Assembly: GCA_015501055.1 (NCBI GenBank)
Contig: JADNYV010000132.1
Coordinates: 1-64,000, forward strand
Source: Mucidula mucida
Lineage: Eukaryota; Basidiomycota; Agaricomycetes; Agaricales; Physalacriaceae
Direction: 5' to 3'
DNA length: 64,000 nucleotides
A program made the translations under genes and the position numbers. Below the pieces are notes generated by a model. That model was given only the letters and a program-made list of their open reading frames with translations. It was not told where the DNA came from and ran no database searches. Positions 45,771-56,400 of the stretch are shown here, piece by piece. The first letter of the stretch is position 1. Each line of letters opens with the position of its first letter.

Positions 45771-46518
45771 TTATCGTAAATCTGGAGGGAGAACCTCTGC
45801 CAATGTTGGAGCTACACGCAAATGCGCCGAAGAGCCCCGTGCAAGGCAATCGGACAAGGCCTGTTCTGCGTCGGCTCTGGATATGATGAGACGGTCAGAC
45901 GGTGATTGAAAAGATAAGGAAAGAAACGCACAGATTGGCGTATATATCCACAGCGCGGCTCCCGTCGACATAGAGAGCATAGCGCGTAGTCGAAGCAGGA
46001 CTGTCATACTGGGGAGGAGAGAATTCGTTGAGGTCGTGGTTGGGTGATACCGGCAAAGACACGGGTCTGGAGATGACTGGCGGGAAAGGCTTGCAGATGA
46101 AAGTGGGGAAAGGCTTGCGCCGGCGGAGTGGGACGGGTTCCGGGTCAGAGATGGTGTCTGGACAGTCGTGAGGATCGAGTTCCCCATGCCTGCAGAGTAG
46201 TTGCCATTGCTTTACGCATTCGTCCCAGGATGTGCAGACATCGTAGGCCCCGCCTTTTCGACCACCAATGACGCGGTCGGCAAGTAGGCTACTGTCTGAT
46301 TAGTCTAATCGACTGCGGAGAATAACCGGGACGCACCGAGTGGAAAAAACTCCAACCATTGATCCACGTCGCACTAGAAAAAGTTCTTGGTGTTCTTCTC
46401 GCGGTTTATCACCGACATTATACGTCCACTGTGGCAGGCAAATGCGAGGATATTGCGGGATCGTAGGTGAAGCCGCGTGGATGGTGTCGTCTGAATCGCT
46501 GGATGAGCCCGTAGACAT
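45771..46518 (-). CDS. KDZ-borne protein with RNase H1 N-terminal / viroplasmin-like domain
   Basis: Starts at 46518 (MSTGSSSDSDDTIHAAS). Residues about 45-60 read ELFLVRRGSMVGVFSTR, and after an intron (about 46335-46290) the chain continues ADRVIGGRKGGAYDVCTSWDECVKQWQLLC. The pattern G-R-x-V-G-x-F-S-T-W-x-x-x-x-x-x-V-x-G-x-x-G-A-x-Y-x-x-x-x-S-x-x-E-x-x-x-W is that of the RNase HI N-terminal domain shared with caulimovirus viroplasmin, which binds RNA-DNA hybrids or double-stranded RNA. No RNase H catalytic domain follows. Instead there is a Pro-rich linker and a second small domain (RYALYVDGSRAVDIYANL, an intron, then RADAEQALSDCLARG). It lies between the large gene and the transposase and shares an upstream region with the latter. 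A nearby minus-strand frame (46569-46895) might be an upstream exon. Confidence 0.55.
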
Positions 46519-47005
46519 GAGCCGAGAAGAGGATTATGACGGTAAGTGCCAGAGATCGATATGATCGCTTACTGATTTCGTATCATGTGCACTGTCGAAC
46601 CTCGATCCCTCATCTGATTCTCTTCCCTCATGCTAACCTCTGCCTCACATGCTTTGTTTTCTGCCCTTTCCATGCGTAACGCGTGCATCGTGGCAATACT
46701 CCATCTGTCATGTTGAGAGATCTTACCAAGTACGATGTTCGGCGTCCTGTGAATTTTGGTTTTGCCCGTATGTATCACTTCGCTCGTGTACCATCTTGCA
46801 TCGCATGGTAGGATACTACGACTACAAATCACATCATTTTGTGCGATCCTTGACGTGATGATTCTGTTAGATCCCAAATCCGTTATTGTCGTCAACTCTT
46901 GAACACGGTTTATAAGAGACCGACAATACTAATTCTATCTAGTGACAACACCACATTTCGAGTCCCCCCTCTTGGCGATATCAAACTCTCTGAAGCTCAC
47001 CACAC
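46519..47005. promoter_or_regulatory. Divergent promoter region of the KDZ element
   Basis: About 490 bp between the start of the RNase H1-N-like gene and the transposase ATG. TTTATAAGAG at 46909-46918 is a candidate TATA for the transposase, about 90 bp from its ATG. A minus-strand open frame of 108 codons inside (46895-46569) ends with CATGATACGAAATCAGTAAGC, which contains a good donor site and could be a 5' exon of the minus gene. Confidence 0.4.
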
Positions 47006-50000
47006 ATGAATCCCCGCGGCAAAAAGGGCAAAGACGTCACTTTCATCGCGTCTGAACGCGCTCAAGCTCGCGTTCCCGCCGCTCTCACCTTGGATGTATC
47101 TGCTGATGGGCGTCGCACAGTTTGGAAAGAGCGACGTGTCGAGGACGTCGCAAGTCTACCGGAGCCTCCGCCTTTTGAAGAGCAGGAGGATCTGCATGCC
47201 GCCGCTCTTGCAGACTCTGTGGACGGGTTCTCTTACTTGCTGGGGAGAATGTTGACACAGAGTTAGAGAGCAACGCCACCCCGGCCGATCATGGCATTGT
47301 TATCCGCGTCAAGTCACGAAACATAAACAGCGTAAGTGTGTCGTGCCTCTTGAATCCACGTCTACTCACAACTTATTGTAGGATAATCCAATGTTAACGT
47401 GGCGCCCTTATCGAGACTTATACTTGCAGGAACTTCTCAGGTTGGATGGCTGTGGCGATAACTTGGAGATTTGCTCTCGGTGTTCGACTGATGACATCTC
47501 TAATCCGGCGATATATCGCTGCTGCGAGAATGAATGCCATGCAGCGGGTTTGGTCTGTTCGGACTGCTGTGTTTCCCTACATGCGATGTTACCCCTGCAT
47601 TGGATCGAGGTATGTCATCACTTCATGCTTAAACTGATTACTCAACCCTACGTATACTGATAGAAATGGAACGGAACGTTTTTTGAACCGAGCTCGTTGA
47701 GGGAGATTGGCGCGGTTGTTCAATTGGGTCATCCCGCTGGCAAGCGCTGCCCGCTGCCAATCAGAACGACTAATTCGTTCACGGTCCTACACACGAACGG
47801 TATACACTCTCTAAATCTCTACTTCTGTGGTTGCTCGGCCGCTGCTCAGGGTTACATCCAACTGCTTCGGGGCTCGTGGTATCCATCAACTCCCCGAGAG
47901 CCTCGCACAGCTTCGACCTTCAGTCTACTTCGGCTCTTTCACAATTTGAACTGTCTCGGTAAACTACCAGCTTGGGACCTGTGGAAAGCCCTGGAGACGA
48001 TGACCGAGCATCGCACATTATGCTCTCCCCCTCAACGCTACCAGGTCCTTCTTCGTAGCATCCGCCAATGGCGGCACCTCAAATTACTGAAGCGCGCGGG
48101 TAGGGGACACACCTCTTCCGGCGTTTCCGGCACCGCCCTAGGCGAACTCGTGGTTGCGTGCCCTGCCTGTCCTCACCCAAGTAGAAATCTTCCGCCAGAT
48201 TGGGAATCCATATCGGCGGAGAAAAAGTACGTCAGTCTATATTGCCAAGTTCAGGATGATCTGACGTACCTGACTAGGTTCATCTATATCCTTTTCCTGG
48301 CAATTGATGCCAACTTTCGCTTGCGCAACGCTGTGGTATCCACAGCAGAACAAGACCCTCCTCTCGGGGATGGATGGGCCTTTTTTGTTGAACAAGCACC
48401 ATACAATGAACACGTTCGTTCTTTTGTTAGCCAGGAGGACATGGCAACTTGTTCGGGCTTCAAGGTATTCCTTTTCTAATTACCCCGTTCATCCGCATCT
48501 GACATCAAATGAGGCCACTTTCTTGGCGGATTTGAAGAATGCCAAGGGTCTCCGGACCACTGGCATTGCCGGTGTTACTTGCTCGCGACACGGTGTTTGG
48601 CGGCCAAACGGCATGGGTGACCTCCAGCGCGGTGAACGGTATGTTTGGGACTGATTCTCTTGGCAGCTGACCTGATTCGGTTAGGTTTTGCAACGTCGAT
48701 CCTCTAGTGGCAATCTCAATGGTGGCGACAATTCGAGACTGGATCTGGTCCTGTCGTACGACATTGTCTGCATCTGGGGCGTACATTTCCGGATCGTCTC
48801 ACGCAGCTACCTTTACAGTGGCGTCTCAATTTTGATCCCAACCGAGTTCGCTTCTGTGTGCCTAAGTTTCATTTGTGGGCGCATCGTGTATGTTACTTCT
48901 GCCGGCATGTGTTTGATAGATATTGAGCTTACTCAAGGTGCAATGCCACGCTCTGTACTCATTCAACTTTCTTGTGGGGGTCGGAAGAACACACGGTGAA
49001 ACGATTGAGGAGAACTGGGCGCAGAGTAATCGAGCAGCAGCCCAGACAAAAATGATGGGTCCAGGGGCCCGTAAGGACACCCTTGATGACATTTTCGGCG
49101 CGCACAATTATCGTGTTGTCAAGTCGTTTCGTATGTCATCGTTACTTGAGTCAATATGATCAATCTGATTGTTATAGGACGTGTCCTTCTCGCGCGTCTC
49201 GCAGAAGCGATTCGAGAAGCGCGTACACACGCCAGGGAGTTCAAAGATTTCAACGCCGGAATGGTAACCTTCTGTGGTAACGAGGCCGTGAAGACTTGGG
49301 AGCGGGAAGTTTTACTCTGGGATCAGGATCACTCACAGCCCTGCCCATACGAGCCACGTTTACAGAACAAGGAGACAATGAGAGATGTCCAATTGCAGCT
49401 GGCTCAGGAGGAGAAAACAACTCTACAGAATGGGTCTGTCTCACATGAGTCGAGCATGAGTCTTTTCCTCGCTCTCGGACTGGAAATCGAAGAGAAACAG
49501 TGAGTAAATTGAGATATTACTGCTAGAGCCTGTGAATATTAATCTTGATGTCTCATGTAGACGCGGGCTCGCTTGGGAGATCAAGGTCCGCCGGTCTGGA
49601 ACCACTTACCAGGCACTCGATGTGGAACGTCAACGAAATGTTATCCTCCGTGATCTCAAAAGATTCCGTCGCCTCCAGCTCTCATTCATGCCCATGTTCA
49701 AAGAATACTTAACTGATGATCAGAAAAAAGTCCTCGACTCCCCCGCTTCTGTGCTGCCGGAGGAAACAAAGCTGTTTCTGCCTTCGGAACTCCGTGAGGC
49801 CGATCGGGAACTTCCTCGCGCGTGTGTCGTGGGTTTGGCGCATGCCGAGACTCGGCTTCGGGAAGCAGAATGCCGGGATGCTCTAGAATCCCTGCGTCGA
49901 GGATTGCGTACACGGTCTGCCGGCCATCTTTTCACTGTCCGAAATGTGACCGGTCAAAATCCAACAACTCGTGCTGAGGGGGTACAACGCAAGGTCCAGG

Positions 50001-50765
50001 TCAGCATATACCTCAGCAAACTTCGTTATCGCTGGGCCCGGAATGCGCTGTTTCGCCTTCGCAAACACGGAGATTGGGAGCGTGAATTACGCGTCTTGAA
50101 TGACGTCGATGTCAGGGGTATGAATGAACGCTTGCTGACCGCAGAGGAGATTGCCGAGAGGCGCATTTTGGCAGAGCAAGGCTTCATTGATGAGCTGATT
50201 GCCGGTCCCTCGAGTGAAGGCGCGGTGGTTTCTCAGGGTGAGGGTCGCCGCCAACTATCGTGGATTTGGTATAGCTACGCCGATCCCATCGATAGTCTGA
50301 GCGTCGCCACACGCAACAACGACCCGGTGATTCATGAAGGTAAGCTTTGTTTCAAATCTTACCATTTTGCTCAGTCAATTTTGCACAGCCCTCAAGATTG
50401 AGTGGTGCAAGGCTCGCGCGCGGAAGATGCGCTGGGAGGAGGAAGTGGAACTTCTATTGGAAGAGATGCGTCGCGTGATTGTGTATCGCCGGTGGAATGC
50501 TGAAATTTGGCGGGAGCGTGGCCGGCAGCAGCGCGCCGGACTAAATGCTAAGTGTCAACAGGGTCTTTCCGCCTTTGCGGCGGAACAGGCTAGTATTCAA
50601 GATAGCGTGGCAGACGATCTGGAGAGTCATTGGATGGGAATCCGCGCACTCGGTCAGGAGCTTTTGGCTGGCCTCCCGGTATCACGTGTTGTAGAGGTTG
50701 AACTGGAAGAGGAAGAAGACGGCGGTGATAGTAACCAGGATGATTTGGATGTAGCAGAGGTGTAA
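47006..50765 (+). CDS. KDZ transposase with CxC2 cysteine cluster
   Basis: Catalyses excision and insertion of the element. The start MNPRGKKGKDVTF is followed by a first intron (47331-47381), then the CxC2 zinc cluster at 47440-47610 (CSRCSTDD, YRCCENECHAAGLVCSDCCVSLHAMLPLHWIE) and WNGTFFEPSSLREIGAVVQLGH, HTNGIHSLNLYFCGC. The RNase H-like core shows FLAIDANFRLRN (first Asp, 48300), GDGWAFFVE, SYDIVCIW, VPKFHLWAHR (48870) and GVGRTHGETIEENWAQSN (third acid, 48980-49020). A long helical tail (49530-50760) contains SYADPIDSL and IEWCKARARKMRWEEEVELL, and ends in an acidic run. Introns of 45-90 nt have GTATGT, GTACGT, GTGAGT or GTAAGC donors. Frame changes without an obvious intron occur near 47200-47260 and 48700-48800, so it may be inactive or mis-sequenced. 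Protein size would be about 1050 residues, usual for the family. Confidence 0.9.
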
Positions 50766-51107
50766 ATGAGCAGCAAACTGTTTGTGTCACATTGTGCAAA
50801 CAGCGCGAAAACAAGTCTCAGTGAACAAAGCGGCGAGGTGCCCGATTAGGCAAATGACGGAGGTACCGATAATGTGCCGCAAAAGCGCCAAAAGCACTGC
50901 TATTAATTGACTACGAATGCAACAGATCCTGGACGCCTTGTCCAGAATGTAGGATTTGGTGAGGTCAGAGTGCGGGGTGCGCGCTGGTAGGTGAGCGAGG
51001 GCGGCGCGCACCGCGGATGTGAACATCCCGTGATCTGTCGGTGATGCCCGATGTGCAGCCATTACTCACGCGAGATGTAGCCCGGAAGTCTGCCAATACT
51101 GTTCCCC
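50766..51107. other. Element-internal spacer with a third subterminal repeat
   Basis: Between the transposase stop and the right inverted repeat. At about 50955-51035 a minus-strand block reads CACGGGATGTTCACATCCG, CGCTCACCTACC, CGCGCACCCCGCACTCTG, a diverged version of the subterminal repeats in the inverted ends. Confidence 0.55.
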
Positions 51108-51652
51108 GGGGCGGATTCTTTACATGCATTCGCTGACATTAAATTTGTGGTGGCCAGAATGTGGCGCGCGCACTGGGTAGGTGAGCGGGAGCGGGACGCA
51201 TCCGGATTCGAACATCCCCGTGACTTCTCGGGAATGCCCGGTCACCGCCTGCTGCCCACCCCGAGATGTGCTACAGACGCGCATGGCATTGCAATCAGAG
51301 GCGAATTCTGAGTGATTGCAATCTCCACTGAAATGGGTGGTGCTGGAATGTGGCGTGCGCGCCAGGGAGGGGAGCGGGAGCGGGGCGCATCCGGATTTGG
51401 CCATCCCCGTGATTGCTCGGGAATGCCCGAGTGCGAGCATTGCTGACTACATTCGGCATCACGGCACAGCGGGCCTCACCCCCTGTGCCGCCCCCACCCG
51501 CTATATTAGGCAGGGGGACCCGTATCATAATACGGACCCCCCTGTATTATAATACAAGTCCGCTTCAGTAGCAATTATAATTAGAGCCTATATTGCAATA
51601 CAATGCCCTCTTATCAGAGGCCTGTATTATTATATAGGTACAGTATAGGGTG
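51108..51652 (-). repeat. KDZ terminal inverted repeat, right
   Basis: Mirror of 41851-42395, ending GGTACAGTATAGGGTG at 51652. Confidence 0.95.
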
Positions 51653-51659
51653 CTTCGTT
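51653..51659. other. Target site duplication, right
   Basis: CTTCGTT, matching 41844-41850. Confidence 0.85.
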
Positions 51660-52366
51660 GTCAGATACTTCCTCGGGTTCAACCTCATCGTCCATCACCT
51701 CTTCATCGACCTCCACATGCTCACCAGAAGCGCTCGTCTTGCAATCCACATATGGATCAGAGCTACTGTGCCTTTTGAACTCGACTTGAGTCTGCATGCG
51801 GTCATGAGCTGTACCGCCGTCCGCCGGAAGGTCGTTGACCTCATAATGGCCCATATCAACTGCCGCACCTGCGCAATTTGGGTCGGGCTTTTGGAATTGA
51901 CCGGAAGTGGTTATGACCACATTGGTATATGTCCATCCTTCAAAGGCGTCCCACTGAAGGAAGGGTATTAGATATAGCGACAGCGTCAGAATAAGCAACG
52001 CACATATTTAGCATACATGTCCTTTTCGACCTCTCCAGATTTTGGTTTGACGCTCTTCAGGTCTGCAAGCCTTTTGGCATTGGGTGTCATCTCTCTGTAT
52101 TCCGTGGAGGTGGAATCGTTCCAAGGCATGAAGTTGGACATAAAGTCAGAAGCACCGATGCCGACTCAGTGACGACCGCGGGTTTTGTGAGCAATCTCCT
52201 CATAGCGTTCTTCCATCTTCTTTGTGGAAGCAGCGAAAGCACTGTGTCCAGCGTTCTTCTTGTGGAGGCAAGTTTGCTGTGAGGTGAAAGCAGGCTGAGA
52301 GACCTCGAATACTACTTAAGGTTGAACAAAACCAGTGCCTCTAGTAGTTGCACTTTCCTCTGTCAT
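51653..52366 (-). pseudogene. FunK1 kinase, copy 3: N-terminal part
   Basis: Continues the FunK1 gene beyond the transposon. Reading from 52366: MTEESATTRGTGF-like start, a frame change near 52240, the FMSKFMPW-equivalent region with the same TGA as in copy 1 (52167-52169), an intron near 51960-52010, and then WTYTNVVITTSGQFQKPDPNC through EEVSDNE at the insertion site. Confidence 0.7.
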
Positions 52367-52578
52367 GGTGTCAGAGACAAATTGTGCGAGTGGGAAATAA
52401 AGATAGGACGTGACGAAAGCTGCGCATATTATATAGACCGCGCCCATTGTTCAATTAGGCGAACAATGAGATTGCAGTGTGGACAAGATGACTGTTATGT
52501 GTTGAAAAAGAAAGTGATTGGGCCTTGTTGATCGATCACACACGGTCCACCGGCATTGGACGAATCCAAAGGCGGGAG

Positions 52579-52893
52579 GGCCGGGGAGGCCCAGTAGATT
52601 CAACCCACTGGGCCGCAATATTGCATGCAAACTGTGCCTGGCTCGGCATTGCCCGCCACCGCTCCGGCACTCCGGGGCTGGCCTTGGGGCATGCTCGGGC
52701 GCATTGTACACCAGTAACGGGGCGCTTCTAGTACCATTTTCTTCTATCCGGAGAATGACTTTTGTGTCACGTTGGATCGGTTGTACCGGGCTGCCGCGCA
52801 GGGTCCTTTCGGCAGAAACAAAAATGTTTCGGAGAACGTTCTCATGTTTGGCTAGGCGCTCGTGCTTAGATGCCGGTTGCTGTCCACTCTCTC
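52579..52893. other. Unassigned flank between FunK1 copy 3 and the LTR
   Basis: Here similarity to copy 1 has ended. GC-rich sequence with no clear frame; nothing identified. Confidence 0.4.
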
Positions 52894-53416
52894 TGTTAGC
52901 GACTGACTAAGCCACGAGACTCAACCAGGTACCACAGCAAGAACTAAGGAAGAAAGTGTTCGCGTTCGTAAGACTAGGCTAGGCCAGGTGTATAAACGAG
53001 ATCGGAACTAAAGTACAATGATACTACACTACTGCTTATAGTAAGTCTGTGTTTGAGACTCCTTGTCCATACGCGTTTCCACTAGGGATGCTCCACGCCC
53101 TTGACCCAGTGTTGTATGCTACTAGTCCGTGAAACCATTAAATACGAGTGGTAACTGCATGTAAGTAATAATACTGAAACAACCATGTGTGCTACAAGTG
53201 TTGACAGTGTGTATACAATAGGAAGTCCATGAGGTATTGACATGTATGATGTTATCCATGTGTTTGGCGTGTGTCCGACATGAGTACAGCTTTGGTAATT
53301 AAAAGAAGTGTGATCGGTGATAAAACAGATGATGAAACAGTCCGTTGGTTGATAAGACAAGCCCCCAATAAGATATGATACAATGTGAAAATGTGAAAAT
53401 ATGGCAATTCGTAACA
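52894..53416 (-). repeat. Chromovirus 3' LTR
   Basis: 523 bp, TGTTACGAAT at the sense start and CTAACA at the sense end. It differs from the 5' LTR by scattered substitutions and a deletion (TATATACTAG to TATA near 53040), so the insertion is not very recent. Confidence 0.85.
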
Positions 53417-53430
53417 TCACCCCCTCCTTA
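53417..53430 (-). promoter_or_regulatory. Polypurine tract
   Basis: In element sense CTAAGGAGGGGGTGA lies immediately upstream of the 3' LTR and primes plus-strand DNA synthesis. The stop codon of pol (TAA) overlaps it. Confidence 0.8.
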
Positions 53431-56400
53431 GGGCGCAAGTTCCATTCTGCGCCAGAGTCGCTCCATGAGGGCTGCAGAGGGTAGCGTGACGTCAAGGGGT
53501 TCGGTATCAGGCGGTGGCATGGGTCGGAATAAATGTGACGGAAATTGCAACATGGGGACTTCAATGCGAGCAAGCGCGGGTGGCTTCGGCTTGTTCGGAT
53601 ATTGTTGGTGGAAATCGCTGATGGCTTCGTCGGCATTTTTGAGATTGCATGCCGGTTCCCATGTCTGTTCGTGTGTGCCATAACCCTTCCAGTGAACCTT
53701 GTATTGAAAACCCCCGCGGTACTTCCGGGAATTAACCACTTTCTCAACCTCCCATTCCGGTTCGGCTCCTTCCAGCACAGGTGGTGGACGCGTGTCTCGG
53801 GGTTGCGTCGGAAATTGGGGTTCGTGGTAAGGCGTCAACAGGGCCTCATTGAACACAGGATGGATGCTTTTCCACGTGTGAGGAATCTGGAGCTTGTAAG
53901 AGCTCGTCCCGACTTTCTTGATCACTTTGAACGGCCCGAAGCGTTTGTCATCAAGCTTCTTCATTGGTCGGTCCGTACTGAGATTCGTCCCTTCCAGCCA
54001 TACTTTGTCGCCTTCCTTGTACTCCACTGCCTCTGTCCGTTTCCTGTCATAAAACCATTTCATGTCCTCTTTGGCCATCTTCAATGCCGACCCCACTTCG
54101 TCCCATGTTTTCCTCATGCCGTCGGCAAACTCCTGCGCAGTCTCATTTCTCGATGCCGTTTTTGGGGCGGTGCCTTTGTAGGGGTGTCTGCCCATGTCTG
54201 CGAAGAACGGAGTGACTTTGGTTGCCGAGTGTACCCGATCATTGTAAACAAATTCGGCAGAGGGTAGCCATTCGTGCCAGTCGTTCTGATGATAGTTGAC
54301 AAATAACCGTAAGAAATGTTCTATCTCTTGGTTCAACCGTTCCGTCTGCCCATTTGCCTGTGGATGATACGCCGTTGTAAAGTTTCCCTGTATGCCCAAC
54401 AACCGGTACAATTCCTTCATGAAACGCGAATGGTATTGTGGACCGCAATCATGTATCATCTGTCGTGGCATCCCATGTATGGGGAAAATGCGATCACGGT
54501 AAATGCGGGCCATGCCTTCTGACGTCAGAGTGGTGTGTGTCGGTATGATACGTAATCGCTTGGTGAAATGGTCCACAAACGTGCTGATCGCGTTGTATCC
54601 TCCTGATTCCGGCAGCTCTCCAATCATGTCCGTCCCTACTATCTCCCATGGCTCGCTTGGCACATCAATAGGATGAAGAGGTGCAGCCGGCTTCGTGCGA
54701 TGTGACTTTGTAACCTGACATTTTTGACACCCTTCTACGTATTCACGGACGTCTCGGCTGATTCCTGGCCACCAATAGGTACGTGTAATCAGCTCGAGGG
54801 TCTTGTATCGTCCGGGATGCCCTGCAAGCTGTGCGTCATGATGCATTCCGATAACTTTTCCCCGCAATTCCTTGTCCTTCGGTATGTAAATACGATCCTT
54901 CCATATAATAAGTCCATTTTCCTTTTCTTCCCATCCTTTTTCTTTGTTTTCTAATGCTTCTTGTACGTATCTGTCTTTGTTTCCTTTTCTTTGTTTGATT
55001 TTGTTAAGTAATTCGTCCTCCGGTGTATCTACTGTATGTAAAGAGAATTGAATTTGTGAAATAAAAAACTCCGGCTTGAGCAAAACAATGTTTTCGTTAT
55101 CTTTTTCCCCCTTCTCAAGGCCTGTCATCCTTGACAAGGCATCAGCTTTCCCCATCGTCTTGCCCGGCTTGTGAATCATTTGTATGTCATACTCCGCCAA
55201 CTCCGTAACCCATCTCGCCTGTCTCCGGTTCAACTTCTGAGGTTTCCTGAAGTACTGAAGGTTTTGATGATCGGTAAAAACCTCCACTGTCTCCTTAGCG
55301 CCTAGGAGATATTGCTGCCAGTCGTCGATCGAGTCCATAATAGCCATCATCTCTTTGTCGTAGATCTCATAATTGCGCTCCACTTCGTTCAGCGCGCGAG
55401 ATCGGAAAGCTACTGGTCTCCATTTTCCGTCAACAAACTGGGAAAGAACCGCCCCGTTCGCATAGTTCGAGGAGTCCGCCTCGACTCGAAACTTGCCGTC
55501 GTCGCGTGGTACAATCAGAACGGGTTCTTCCGTCATTCTCCGTTTCAACTCCTCAAACGCCTCATGCTGCTCCTCTCCCCAAACCCATTCGCCCTTCCCG
55601 GTTAGCGATGTCATTGGCTTCGCTACTCCCGCAAACCCCCGGATGAAACGTCGGTAGAAGTTGCAGAAGCCCAGGAATGACTGTACTTCCTTCTTCTTCG
55701 TCGGCTCCTTCCATTCCTTCACTACGGCCACTTTTGCCGGATCCATCTTCACTTCTCCTCCTCCAACAATAACTCCCAAGTAATCTACAGTATGTGCCTC
55801 AAAACTACATTTCTCGGGTTTTAAATACAACTTATTTACTCGCAATATCTCTAGTACTTGTCGTACAATATGCCTATGTTCTTCCAATGTGTTCGTAAAA
55901 ATAAGTATGTCGTCTAGGTAAACTATAACATGTCCTTCATCGATCAACTCCTTCAGAATGTGATTCATGAACGATTGGAACGTTGCCGGCGAGTTTGTAA
56001 GTCCGAAGAACATGACTGAGGGCTCGAACAGGCCTCAGTTTGTTCTAAACGCCGCTTTCCACTCATCACCTTCTTTGATCCGGATGTTATTGTAACCCCA
56101 TCGGACATCCATCTTTGTGAAAACCTTTGCTCCCTTCAACTTGTCGATAAGCTCCTGGATCAACGGCAAGGGATATCGGTTCTTGATTGTCATGTCGTTC
56201 AACTTCCGATAATCCTGTACTGGCCGAAGGCTTCCATCCTTCTTTTTGACAAAGAAGAAGGGTGATGCCATAGGGGAAATTGATGGCCGTATACGTCCTG
56301 TCCGTATGTTTTCTTCCAGGAACTCATCTAACGCCTTTGCTCGGATGGACTAAGGGGATAAACCTTGCAGTCAACCGGTTTGGAACCAGGCATAAGTTCT

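Larger units (their letters stand above)
41851..51652. mobile_element. KDZ-type DNA transposon, 9802 bp, complete
   Basis: Terminal inverted repeats of 545 bp, a 7-bp target duplication, a clean junction inside FunK1, and three genes: an unknown large protein (minus), an RNase H1-N-like protein (minus) and a KDZ transposase (plus), the last two divergent. KDZ (Kyakuja-Dileera-Zisupton) elements are abundant in Agaricomycetes. The ends begin CACCCTATACTGTACC. The two inverted repeats align without any indel and with very few mismatches, so the insertion is recent. Confidence 0.9.
34716..52578 (+). repeat. Large duplicated segment, copy 3 (split by the KDZ element)
   Basis: Direct-orientation equivalent of 8137-16226 in two pieces, 34716-41850 and 51653-52578. 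The part from 35500 to 36600 shows many one- or two-base deletions relative to copies 1 and 2, whereas 37000-39900 is almost identical to them. Confidence 0.85.
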
